Source: Mangifera indica
Taxonomy: Eukaryota; Streptophyta; Magnoliopsida; Sapindales; Anacardiaceae
Length of the DNA: 64,000 nt
Assembly: GCF_011075055.1 (NCBI RefSeq)
Contig: NC_058143.1
Location: 15,946,930 to 16,010,929 of the forward strand
Direction of reading: 5' to 3'
Shown here: positions 1 through 13,014 of the stretch, piece by piece
Layout: every line of letters starts with the position of its first letter
Position numbering within the stretch: position 1 is the stretch's first letter
Notes under the pieces: generated by a model
Database searches by the model: none
The model's input: the letters and a program-made list of their open reading frames with translations, nothing else
What the model was told of the DNA's origin: nothing
Program-made: the position numbers and the translations under genes

Positions 1-3000
1 GAATAATCAGCTCGCAAGTTAAAGTATTCAGTAGCAAAACCAGCATCCAGTAGCAAACCATTTTGACAATGGCTAGTAAAATTTTTATCAAAGACATGCT
101 TCTGTTCCAAGCTAGAATCTGACAAATTTTCATCGAGACTAATTGGAAAAATTGTGAGTCCTATACTTCGTAGTTCCGGAGAAGCGAAAAAGAGACTGGC
201 ATCTTCATTGAAATCCATTTTCACAGCTACATCATGCATATCAGTCTTTACATCAGAGACATCTTGGCTGTTTAATTTTGAAGAGGGTTCTTGTTCAAAA
301 CTCTGGGAAACAGATGACTTGCAAAGATCAATCTCAGGAGGTAATTGCATGTGCGGACCCAGTATAGAGAGAAGTACACTGCATGAGAATTGCACGAATT
401 CATTATTAACACAATATGACTACTTTATATTGCATTATGTACTTGAATGTTTAATAAAACCAAGAGAATTACTTCATCTTATCATAGTGACACACACACA
501 TATTGTTAGGAATAATTAAGGAAATTATTCCAAGATCTAAATATGGAGCCTTAAGCTGATTATATTTGCTGATTCTTAGGCTTTATTTGGTGATTATGTT
601 TCTTTTTCAATTTGTTTCCTTTTCAACATGTTTCCTTTCTTGTATTTCTTTTGCTGAATAAATACAATAAAAGGTGATAATTGATACATCCTGTTACCTC
701 ATTCTAGCCTAATTGTTGTGCTCTAACACGGTACAGAGCTAGGTTAGGCTAGACTCTGTTTTTTTCTAGTATTTCAGCCTGAATAAACCTGCCAATTATT
801 GACAGAATGTCACAAGAAGAACACAGCTTATCCGGTGTTACAGGAGTTGCTGTGATTGGTGTCGTCAAAGTGAAAGTTTTAGGTGGAGCTGAAATTGGTT
901 TGGGAACTAGGGTAGCAACGCCCGAGGAAAACCCCTCTTTCTTCATGAGCTCAGTTAAGATTGACAGAAGCAATTATCTGTTGTGGTCCTGTTCGTGCAA
1001 GCTCTTCATCAAGACTTGGGGATTGGAGGACTATAACATTGGGGCAAGAGGCCAAAGAACCTCGGCTGGTGGCATCAGTGCGCTTTATCCAGCTATCTTT
1101 GGTTTAGTACTTTCATCGATTGTCATAGTTACATATGTATACTTGATGACGACAAAAAGTGAGGTTGAGATGTGTTTTCAGGTATTTCACAAAATGATCT
1201 CTAACCAATTTGAAGCGAAGATCAAGGTGTTGAGAAGTAATAAAGGTTCAGAGTACAAGGAGAAGAATTTTCAGGAGTAATTATGAGATCACATGATTGT
1301 GCATAAGACTAGTTGTATGGATACTCCAGTCCAAAATGCTGTTGTAAAAAGAAAAAATAGACACATGTTAGAAGTGGCAAGATCCCTTTTTGTTTCCCAT
1401 GCAGGTTCCAAGGTCTTATTGGGGAGATGCAATACTTTCAGTCACCTATCTCATCAACTGGATGCCCTTAAAAGCCCTTGATTTAATTGTTACCAGGTGC
1501 CTCAACTTACACCATTCCTCCAAAGGTATTTGGCTGCACTTGCTTTGTTAGATATCACTCTCCTACCTTAAGGAAATTGGATTCAAGAGCTCTGAAGTGT
1601 GTGTTTATTGGGTACTCAGCCACACAAAAGGGCTATAGGTGCTATCACCCTCCTACTTGGCACACCTTTGTTACTATGGATGTCACCTTCAGGGAAAATT
1701 TAAGCTATTTTTTATCTGCCTAGTCATTTCTTCAGAGGAAGAAGATGAACGATAAAGACTTGACTCCTTATCACCCTATATTGTGGCCCAAAGGTGCGAC
1801 GTAATTGAGGGGGAGGAGGAGGGTTAAGTTGTCTTGATTAATCAAACAACATACCATTTAGGAGTAGAACACAGATTTTGATTATTTACTCAAGGTTTAT
1901 AGATTCACAAACATTGACACAAAATTGCAAAGCTAAAATGAAATGATAACTTGATAGCGATTTTTATAATTCCCCTATTTTCTTATAAGCCTGGATACCA
2001 GAGAAGAGAAATCCTCAAAATATTCCAAGACCAAAAATTCAACAAAATAAATATTTAATTTATGATATGAAAAGGTATATGATACCTAGGAGCAACCGTT
2101 CCAAGCCTCCACTCAGATTCCAAACAAGGAAGAACAGCTGACTTCTGTACTGCTGTACGGATAACATTAAGGGCAATCATGCAAGTTTGTTTCTGCTTCT
2201 CCGTAAAAGTGAAAGAGACATCACTGATTGTTGTAGTATTATTCAATTCCAAAACAACAGGATCAAGAAAAGGCTCTAGCATCTCAAAAAGAAAGAGAAT
2301 TTTATGCTTCACTTCCTGAAAAGTGCAGAATTATTAAGTTAATAACACCACTTCTCGAAGTAAGAGATGAGCTAATTTTAAGTACTTCCAATCAAACTCC
2401 TATAACTTTTCAGGAGTATTTGACTATAATTTAGATGAAAGTGCTAAAATGGCCAAGTAGAAACATTGCAAAAGTAGGGTTAAATTTACACCACAAAGCT
2501 ACGGAGTTCCTACTGTTACTTTTTCAGTAAATGCGGAAGAGATGCACTATAATCCAAGGCAATAAAGACTGAATTTATGAAACAAAACAGCAAGGATGGT
2601 GCACGACCTTATACTTCCCCAGTATATCATCCATTTGCCCAGATAAAGCCACCAGAATGTATTTAAGGGCAGCACGAGCACGTGTCCCAGAATGACAGGC
2701 ACCCTAAGACATTCAAAAAACACAATAAGACTCTCGACAAATGCCATATTCAAGGAAATGATGGAAAAGCTGGTGTTAGAAACAAGTCATTTGGCAAATG
2801 GACTAAGAAAAAACGTTTAGCTAATCACCACAACTTCAAGATAAATAATCACCCAAGGATTTGTCAATATACCTCAATGTTACTTATGTTCTTAAGAATT
2901 CAGGAAAGAAATTATTCTATATTATATTATACATATGTTCATACATACATATACATATATATATATATGTGGCCAAAGGACTTATTCCCACCCAAAATAT

Positions 3001-6000
3001 CTTTTTATCTTTAGTTTTCACTCTTTAACTTTGAAAATCTCAAACACCCACATATGGAAGATTAAGTTTATTAGTTTTAAGTGCAAAATTGTCGTTTCAT
3101 CTATAATATTAAAAATAAATTAAAATTTAATCTCCCCCCCTAAAAAAAAAAAAAACCATAAAAACTAAAAGTTTGCCCCCTAGGTCAAGTTTTAAAAAAT
3201 GACATTTTCCCCCAGGGTTTAGTTTTCAATCCCTGACGTCATTGCCGACGACGAAGATTTTCCGACGCATCACCATGCTCCAGCAGTCTTTTTCCCCTCC
3301 TCTAGAATGTTGGCTGACGAAGATCTCATCTAGAAAGACAAAGAGTTTCGTCTTCCCAGACGTTTTCTTCTAGGAAGATGAAGAGCTTCATCTCTCTAAT
3401 TTAATTCGACACCGATTGGACATCCAACTGAGAGAAGCGAGATCGCTAGAGGGAGAGGAAGTTTGGAGAGAGAGGCCGCCGACAATGGTGCTGAAGTTTA
3501 AAAACTAAACCTTAGGGGAGGAAATGTCATTTTTTTAAACTTGCTATATGAGGGAAATTGTTTGTTTTTAGGGTTTAGGGAGGAAAGGAAATAAAATTTT
3601 AAAGGGTTAAGGTTTTGTTAAATTTAACTGTTCATGAGTGGGTAAATGAGATTTTCAAAATTAAGGAGTGAGAATTTGAAATTAAAGGATACTTTCGATG
3701 GGAAATAGTCCTTTGGCCTATACATATATATATAGAGAGAGAGTGAGAGAGGAATCCTCACAAACTCCTATCAACTCCTGTATAAGAGATCTTCAGTCTA
3801 GACTTTAAAAAAAGAGTGTGTTATCACCACTTGAGAATTTTTCATAGTATAAAAGTTCTTCTTGCTTCATCTCTCAGGATTAAATATATACTTCTTGAAA
3901 ATTTTCGATATGAAAATATAAAATTTGAGCTTCATATAGCAACAAGTACATGTTAAAATCTTCATTTTCTCCTTATATTTTGGCTTTAACAACTTGACAC
4001 AATAGGATTGGGGATCAATAGAGAAACACAATATACACAACAATTCTAACACACCTGAATTGTGCCCAAAAGATCCTCCACAAGCTCTACAACTAAATCA
4101 ATCTGTAGGAAAATCAGCATCACAACCAGGCAATCAGACAAAGCTATCATACTGAAAAAAAATACATATATAGAACAGTAGTCCACCTGGACCACATTCA
4201 GACCACACTGCATAAAGTTCAGAATGGAAGGACCTGGTCCATACCAACCTTTGCAACCACCTGAGCCATCCAAGGTGCCATTACTCCCAAACAGAGATCG
4301 ATTAGAACACATGCCGCCTTTGCCTATAGACGAAGGAACAATCTTAACAGTCAGTATACACATGAAGAAAACTGAATAATAAAAAAAAGAATCATAACCC
4401 AGTCTTTTTCTTGTTCATACAATTGAAATAAGACCCGCATGTGGCAGTGTGTGAGAGAGAGAGAGATGATTGAAGTCGTGCACACTCTTAAATTATCAAA
4501 AAAGAAATTCAGATTTACATAATCTCTAACCAGTAACTCTCTTGTATAGACCACTTTGTTACAAGAAAAACAGTCATTATTCTCTGTGTGAGTGTGAGAG
4601 TGATCAATGAAGATGCACAGATTCTACCATATATCAAAATGGTATAGCACAATGTAGATACAAAGCAAAAAGAAAAACAAAAAAGCTACAGATACAGCTA
4701 AAATGAAGTGAGAATACAAACATGTGATGGTGAGAATGATGACAAATAGCCAGCACATGCATGAAGAAGCGGTTGGTACAGTGATGAAGATGATGTAACA
4801 ACAATCTGCAATTAAAAACGACTTTGGTGAGCAGTTAGGCTGCAAAAAACATTCATAAAAGTCATATAATCAAAGACATATAAGGCAAAAAGATCAAGCA
4901 ACAATTATATGCAACCTGAGATAGGGCTTGTTGCACAAAAGGTTGTATCCACTGAGGAAAACTATCATCAGCCTGATCAGAACAACTGCTCATAGAAGGA
5001 CGAAGTGCTATAAAGAAAGCATCAAAATGAAAAAAGAAAAAGAAATATGTTAAATGCATTTATTGAAGTAAGCCCAAAAAATTTGCACATTTTTCCTATA
5101 ACATTCAGGGACCAAAAAAATTAAAAGCATATTGCCAAGAAATATAAAAATTAACAAATATTATGCCCAGAATATTTGATGTTTTCAACATATATTTAAT
5201 CTATTTGTTCTCCGTGAGGGTGCATCCCAACCAGATAAATAAAATTTTATTTCCAAGTTTCAAGAATGAGCATTTAATCTTACATTCTCTTATTAACCAT
5301 ACATGAATTACGACTACCCTGAAACAGTATTGTAAAATTAAAGACTCAACCTGGCAGCAATGCTTGTACAAGTGGTAATGCAGACCAAAAGTCAGATGAG
5401 CTCTCTGCCAATTTGCCGCAAAGGATTGGCTGTAAAGCATATAAAAGTGTAAATGGATGGGTCAAGAAACAAACAAAATAGACAACACAGAAACAAAATG
5501 TTAACTAGTTATGTATATTCCTAATACAGGATTCAACCTGTGACGCACAAGCATAAAGAACATGTAAAATCCCTTCCTCCACTGCTCCTATGTCCAAAAT
5601 GTTAAGAATGCTAAAGTCCCAAGAATCACTAGGTATCTGGAATTCCTCTCCAAACAATTCTGAATAATCAACCATAGGAACAGGGTTAGAAACTTCAGAT
5701 TTTGCCATCTCATCCAAATCAGATGGTGCATCATCAGAACGAATGGCCACTTCATGCACTGCAACTGGCTCTATTAGCTTCTGCAAAACTCTAGAAGCCT
5801 GTAGTATAGAACATAATCATAAATAGTCAAATCTTAACAACTATAGTTGAATTAAGCCACCAAAGTCAAGAAAGGTAGAGATGTGTCACCTTTCTACAAA
5901 TGGTACCTAGGTTAGAATCTTTATATGCCTTTCTAAGCAGCATAAAGATTGCATCTGGACGAAATGCTATGGAAATTGATGTGGATGAGACAAAAGGAAA

Positions 6001-9000
6001 CATGCCACGTGATCTCCTTGGCTGCAAAGAAATAGGGAAAAGTATAAGAGAAAAATACTTAGATCTAGCTGCTCAAATCACCCAAGGGGAGGGGAAGGGA
6101 GTGATGGGGTTAAATGCTACTCAAATAATAACAATTGTACATGTGTTTAAACAATTGAGTAAGCCACAGAACATCATAGAATAATATCATAACCAGGTAC
6201 ATCATTATTCAATCTGGCACATGATAAGGGACATTAAAAGTTACAATTACTGTTTTAAACTTTTCCTCTCGGCATGCAAAATTTTTAAACCAGTTGAATT
6301 CTTAGTTATTGACTGCATGCCTGATATAGTTAATAAAGTAGCTGAAAAGAAGAGAGAAACAAAATTCTGACTGAAAAAGAAAAATAATAATTAATGACAG
6401 TAAAATTTTCCAATATAGATGAACAAAACAAGTTATAGCAAGTTATGAATGACACTAATGAAGAAAGAATTACTAACATTGATATCTTTGATACAAAAGT
6501 ATCCTTTCCAATAGAGGCAACAAAATCCAAAAACCAAAAAAGAAAAAAAAAGAAACTCTTCAACTAATATGAGTCGAAAAGACAAATAATAACGATAAAG
6601 AAAATACAAAAACTACAATATAACCGTACATGTCCAAGGAGAAGAGTGAACCCAAGCATATAAGGAGCACAATGAAAGGACACAACACAGGAGGAATGAG
6701 AATGTAATTATGCAACCAAATAAAACGCTAAACATAATGGATGACACAAGTAAAAGCACCGTATCTACCTCAAAGTTAGAGGAAACAGTTAAGGCTGATG
6801 ATGACTGACTATTCCTGGAAACCTCAGAATCAGAAATACTGCTGGATAATCTTGCAGTTTCTCTGGAGGATCAATAGAATCTTAATCAAGATAATTAATA
6901 AAAAAGTACATAAACTATATATGCAGAAGAAAATTAATACAATTGTCTATAGACAACCTACAAATCCAAAATAGACAAATCTACTTGATGGCCGCACAAT
7001 ATCCTCATAGCAGATAATGAAAATTTGGTCTACAATTGTGGTGCAAATTCACAACTGAATTTATTTCCATTATCAGCCCATATAATAGAAGGTATATACA
7101 GATCTATAAGCTTTCAAAAGCACAAAAACAAGGAAATATATAAGAAAAAAAAAGTCTGCCCTAGTGGTCTGGTAATAAAGGAAGAATCTCATAGATAAGT
7201 TCAATAAAGGCCAGAAATGTACCCAAGATTTTGCTAAAATCCTTGTCATGCAGTAAATTTCTTACAGTCATTGCAAAACTTAGGAAGTATAGCAGTGTAT
7301 TAACTAAAAACAAACAATGCACAATTCATGGGAAGACTGCTGGAAATAGCCAGCTTAAAAGATATTTGACAAGAAAACAGACCTTTCCTTTATAATGTGA
7401 AGTATTGGGTAAAATGGACCAGAAAGTGTAGCAAGAAAACGTAGACTAGATTCAGCGTCATCTGAAAAGCTAGCAAGATCCACCTAGAAGGTGATAAAAC
7501 ACAAAGCTCATGAACATAATATGAAACAAGGAAAGAAAACAAATTAAAAGGAAAATAGCAAAAATAAAAGGTTTCGCCAACATGAGACAAATAAATGTAC
7601 CTCAAGTTGAGGAAGAAACACAAGCAACCGATTTGTAATGTCTTGAAGCAACTACAAAGTAACAAACATCAGATGGATAAAAAATTTCAAGAGTAGCACG
7701 ACTCCTCTACATTACAGTCAGCACTAGAAATAATCTCCACCTGTAGATGCATATCATGGGCATCTTGTTTATGTGACATAATGAGTGGTAACATGTGATT
7801 GACAACTGGTTGAAACTCTGGTTCAAGACCAGCAACTGATACCCCAATCAACTGTAAAAAGGAAATTAAATATTTAAAAGAATGATAAATTACAGTTCAA
7901 AAAGCAGAATCTTAGAGTTTCAAAGCATACATAAAAGTTATACTCAACATAACTACCAAGATTTAAAATCCTATGGGTATATGGGAAATAAAGGGAAAAT
8001 TCAGCTTCCAAGACTTATAAACAATTTAAGAGGCAAACAAGTGACTTTGAACTCAACATCTCTTTTTCATATTGTAAATTATGGTAAACCAAAATTTTGT
8101 TGTAGGTCGAGAAACTACCACACTATTCAAACTTTATAATACCAATTCACCCGACAGATGCTCAAACCAAAATGTCCTACTGCCAGAAGAAGTAACAAGA
8201 CCATTAAAATAAAATTAATTTAGGAAGAGGCAAGAATGAGAGAACTTGCTAACCTAATCAAAGAAGACAGGGTCAAAAATGGGTAGTCTATGTGTCCATT
8301 AGTCACAGAGCCTCACATTGGTATAGGTGACAACACAACTTCATCTAAATGCAAAAAATGATGTGGGCCAGGACCCCTGCCAAAATGAGTAACTAGAATA
8401 TCAAAAAATTTGGGTTTTAGATAGAAAATCAAGGTACAAATACAAAACAGCAATTCAACCACCCTAAGATTCTCTTGTGATAGTAAAACAACAATTTCCG
8501 AAACTGCAAAGAAGTTGAGCCACTATTGGTTTGCTTTTCTAAATTAGTGATGTCTACAATATTCTTGCCCAACAAAAGACAGACTAAGTGCAACACTAAC
8601 AATGAGAAAGTGGTGATGACTGGTTAGAAATCCTGGCAATCAAGCTGCTACGAAAATCCAGGGAACATTCGCTGTAGAGGTGTTATACTGTAAAATTCTT
8701 ACTTGACCATTCCCATAATTAGTACATGAAGTATACATTTAAGCATTCCAGAAGAAACTTGTTCATACCACACAACGTAATCAATATAACCAATCCTTTA
8801 AATAACTTTTCAGTGCCACCAACAATGCTATTGGATATAATCAATGCATTCATCATACTCCAACACACAGGACCTATAAGTTTGTCTGGAAATATACACA
8901 TTATAATCGGCAACATCCCATTTCTGAACATTGGCCATCCTTACGGCAAATTTAGGCCCCAGGCTCACTTACTGATGAGAGCATTTGAATGGTAGTCATT

Positions 9001-9676
9001 TCTAGCATCTAAAACCACACAAACCCAGAAAAGACAAAAGATGAAAAAATGTGGAGGATGTAATGTCAACTTCTAAACAATCTTACAAAAATAATGAAGG
9101 TCTCACAAATGAACCGAGAGAAGAAAAAGAAGCCGATACATAACATGAGTATTCATATATCTATCTAGTTTCTTAATTAACTGGTGAGGTTCATAGTTTC
9201 AGCAACTTGGTCATCACAATTGTAATATTAAATCTGTTCAAAAGAACTTCCATAATATTTATTTTGGTTTCAATATTATTAACATGCTGATCCTGTATTT
9301 AAAATTTAAACAGAATTGGCCATTCACATGCTTCTGCCCAATTTAAGGAATTCATTTCTTCAAAAACAAAGAAAAAGATGCATTGCAATGCTCCTAAATC
9401 TAAAGCAGAAAGTAGATAGCACTCTTATCCATTACCTGAATGAAGAAAATGGCTATAGGATTTCCACGTAAGCACGATATTCGCACATAGCGACATGGAG
9501 TGTAATTCATAGGATATATCATATCGCGTCGAGGTGCTTCACAGCGTGGACGAACTTTGACAAATGTCTCCGGCTGATAAAGAAAAAGGTCAATGAACAT
9601 ACAGTACAATTTTCAAACATTGAACCTTCCAGTAAATTGTTACAAGTAAATCTACTACTAATGAAACCTAGAAAAA

Positions 9677-9725
<49 letters not shown>

Positions 9726-12700
9726 ATTTAAAATCAATATATTAACATGAAAAAGCCCACCTTAAATTCAATCTATGACATAAACATGAGGAATTTTAAC
9801 TAATTTAGCACCATAGGAAGAGACAACTAAAATTCCAGACGCTTTTTGGAGTTTATCTAGCATCAGAAAGGGCAACTTATTCCTTATTTTATAATCATTT
9901 ATTACCTTTGATATGCGGTTTGATTAAAGAGAACTCCTTCTAACAGAGAATTTACCACACTCAACACAGAACACTGCAAGAGCTATTCTCATATAGCAAC
10001 AAAATTGCAGAAAAATATGGGATTCATAGTATCTGCCTCCAAATTTCATGCTTGGTCAGGATAAAAACTGGACGTTAAAAAATAAGGGCAAGCTACAGCA
10101 GTAATAAGATAGAAAAACAATTGAAGCAAAGACACTGTTGAAGCCTAACGCATCACAACTTAGAGAGGTCACAGTGTCACAACACACATCAAAAGGATCA
10201 CATAAACGTTAGACCACAAAAGCGAAAAAATCATTTTCAATTGCCTGAAAAAGTATGCTAGAACTTAATTTATGTAGATTACAATATCTATGAGAAGAAA
10301 AAAAAAAAAAACAATCAAGCTTATTATGGGACAAAGCTTAGTTTTGGGCCTCTCATTAGGATTCTACAAAACCTGAATTTCAAGATGTGCCTTTTTCTTT
10401 ATTGTTAACAATTGGGAAACTACAGTTATCCGATCAAATGAGTATAGTTTTTGGATTTTTTAGAATTTCAGGACCTTTCATCATGTCTTATATCTTTAAT
10501 TAGATTTTTTTTTTGTGCTGTCTTGACCCATACATGATTTGATGTACTGTGCATTGCTTGTCAATTTTATGTAATATTTTCTTCAACTTATAAAGGTTTT
10601 CTTGAGTTTCTTATACAAAATAAAATGAAATAAAAAATATAGGACTAAGCAAACTTCCAAAGCAACAAAGCAAACGAACAATAAAACTGAGATTGTTAAT
10701 AAACTCTAAATAAAGCCTAAAAGACAAGTAAATTACTTCGGGACAAAAAGAAAATGACAAAAAAACTCATGGCCATATAATTACAACAATATCTTAAGCC
10801 AAAAGTGAACAGGTTTAGTTCTTGTTCAAGTCCCTAATTTGAAGAGTATCACCAAACTGTTGTATCATGCATATTTTATTATTGAGATTTTTAATAACTT
10901 TGTTTGTTTTCATTGAAAGGTACTGCATCACATCTGTATATCTTTAGTGATTCTCAATGAAATTCAGATTTTCTTTTTTCTCCCATTTTTTTCATAAGGA
11001 TCAAAGGACTAGATTTTTCTTTTCTCCTTTTTTTTTTCTTTTAGATTATCTGTTGTTTCTTCATGATTTCCTGCCTTGTTTACTATGATTTCAGCAAGAA
11101 TAATATCTCTCAGCCCAGATTGATCCCACAGAGACATATTTCATAGTTAATATTGCTGTACAACACAATGAAGTTGGGTAACAATTTTTTTCTTATTTTC
11201 TAACTAATATTGCATTTTCCTACAGAACCTTGTATGGTGAATCTCTTCTTTGACCAACTTAAACAACAATTCTCATCTTACTATAGCTACTTCCCTTCAT
11301 TTGTATATGGTAATTTCGATTTTATTTCATAACAAATTTTGCCTTACAAGGCTTGATTCAGCAACCTTTAGTTATTGAAAATAATTTCATTAAATCACAA
11401 TTTATGTCATGAAAAAACTTTTACCTGATTAAATGATAGGATATAGTTACATTGTTTCATTAACATTTTCTCCTTCATAGACACGTAATCAGCTAAAGTA
11501 GCATGTAAATTGTTGTTCAGAGCAAATTTCCGGTGGAATATTCTCCTGGATATAGATACATAATTAGCTAAGGTAGAGCATAATTTGTTTGCTAAGAGAA
11601 AATTCCGCAAGACCTAATTAAAACCAAGCATTAACCTTCATACTTGAGGAAAGACAAGGAAGTTCATGAATCAGAAAAATGTCCTAAGTACAAGCACCTA
11701 ACCTTATAACGTAGGCCAACAGCAATTTCCCATTCAAGGACAGACTTGTTATAAATTCGAATATGTGATAGTAAGCATGGTTCCTGCAAAGTAGAAAATA
11801 GGATTAAAAACGTCATTCTAGCATATAGGATCCTCTTGATTCCAAATTAATTATCGCAGATGTGATCATCTCCATTCCTGTATAGGTAGTTTCCTCATGT
11901 TTAGTATCAATACAAACCAAAAGACCAAAACAGATGAGCAGCACAGTTAATCACAATACCAAACTGCCACCAAACTAAGTTAAATAATGAAATTAAAGCA
12001 AAAGGAAAGGTCAGAGCAAATGGAAAGGCAGTTTAAGATATGAGGCATCTTGATACCCTTTGCTTGGTTGAGTAGGAAAAACAATTTATATAAAGTCAAA
12101 AAGGCTAATCATATGAATGTTTCTCACCTTAACATGATAACATCCCACCATCTAGTAAGTACAATGGTTAAAGGAGAATTTAGAAAGGAATCCAAGCTTT
12201 AAAAAAGTCGTCTCCAGTCCTCTTCTACTTCCATATCATTCTCATATTTCCCATAGTATACCGAACTAGTAAAGACATCCTAAGATTTGTCTGGCACAAC
12301 GGCTCAGTTATTTAATGAACCTAATACGATTTATCTGAGTTGTGAATAAGTTAATATACATTTCCTTCCACACCCAATTAGCTACAACAGGAGGATTAAC
12401 CACAACCGATACACTTCCATTTTCTTAAAATCTCCTGATGCACCAACTCAATCCCATAGAGAATAGCTATTTCCTTCAATTAAAATACAAATTTTAACTG
12501 AATTTATTACTTCGGGAATTTGAAAAAAACTTAGCACCAACTAGACCCATAGAGTTGGGTCAAATTCTTCATCTAAAATCCATAAGTAATTCCCATAGAA
12601 TAACAAGCTCGTACAAAAAGTCTCCTCGGCAGTCACTCACCCTTCTTTAGCACAACAAAGACAGAGCTCCAAAAAATTTGAAAACCAAATTAACTATAAA

Positions 12701-13014
12701 TATGGTGCAATGAATATAATAAAAGACCAACTTTTGACTGAAGTTATTGCCTTAAGTAGAATAAGAAAGGGAAAAGAAATAGAAAGCAATTCTATTAATA
12801 CAAATAGAAATTGGAATTATAATTAGTAGAGAGAGAGAGGGTGGTGTTACGTCGAGTTCAAGTAAAATCCACTCTTTGGTGTTGGTGGCGGTGGACCAGT
12901 GATTGCGGAGGTCGTATCGAGGACGTGAGAAGCCTTCTGCGACGGCGATTCTCTTGACATTCCCTTGACTTTGTAACTCAATGCTTTAACTCGAGGCTCC
13001 AGTTCTATCTCCAT
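1..13014 (-). CDS. Large conserved plant protein with N-terminal galactose-binding (F5/8 type C-like) domain; 5' part only, exon 1 frameshifted
   Basis: I recognise a conserved plant protein family but know no established function or name for it. Seventeen coding exons fit GT-AG rules: 13014-12851, 11783-11703, 9573-9436, 7851-7741, 7651-7601, 7483-7383, 6862-6769, 6021-5890, 5798-5538, 5429-5351, 5007-4916, 4805-4722, 4323-4249, 4102-4055, 2703-2608, 2315-2086 and 378-1, continuing off the left edge. Phases agree at every junction after exon 1, giving about 738 residues here. The first ~130 residues look like a galactose-binding-like beta-sandwich (motifs KEWILLELD, RIYNKSVLEWEI, PCRYVRISCLRGNPIA). 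The rest is helical and lacks catalytic motifs I can name. Exon 1 is 164 nt where 165 are needed. As written, the frame breaks after codon 34 and reaches a stop in exon 3 at 9519-9521. Introns carry a Copia relic and a Mutator-type element. Gene structure is well supported; function is unknown. Confidence 0.85.
504..1823 (+). mobile_element. Gutted Ty1/Copia retrotransposon relic in intron 16 of the minus-strand gene
   Basis: A 5' LTR-like block at 504-728 begins TGTTA and ends TAACA. It contains a TATA-like stretch and is followed at once by a degraded tRNA-Met-type primer site (cggtacagagct). Plus-strand reading from 807 gives a gag-like piece (SVKIDRSNYLLW), then runs directly into integrase sequence, continued by fragments at 1293-1481 and 1487-1723 (VFGCTCFVRYHSP, KCVFIGYSATQKGYRCYHPP). 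The usual RSDNG integrase motif reads RSNKG, so a catalytic aspartate is lost. Protease, reverse transcriptase and RNase H are absent. A purine-rich tract at 1806-1823 may be the polypurine tract, but no matching 3' LTR follows. Dead element, antisense to the host gene. Confidence 0.75.
2971..3718. mobile_element. Mutator-like foldback MITE in intron 14 of the minus-strand gene
   Basis: The 748-bp segment begins ggccaaaggact and ends in its inverse, agtcctttggcc. The inverted repeat can be followed inward, with mismatches, for more than 120 bp (paired tracts around 'cccaccca', 'tttgaaaatctca' and 'cccac.catg'). Ends and internal motifs such as tcgtcttcccagacg match the better-preserved element at 22594-23378. 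The insertion lies in an AT microsatellite, so the target duplication is not clear (tatatatgt versus tatacatat). No transposase is visible. Confidence 0.7.
9685..9722. repeat. (AT)19 microsatellite
   Basis: A pure AT dinucleotide tract of 38 bp preceded by a poly-A run. It lies in intron 2 of the minus-strand gene, about 110 nt upstream of the exon 3 acceptor in transcript direction. Confidence 0.95.

Noticed and set aside
154..519. Plus-strand open frame of 121 codons
   Set aside because: Its first half is the antisense of exon 17 of the minus-strand gene, whose frame matches the protein family. The plus-strand reading resembles nothing.
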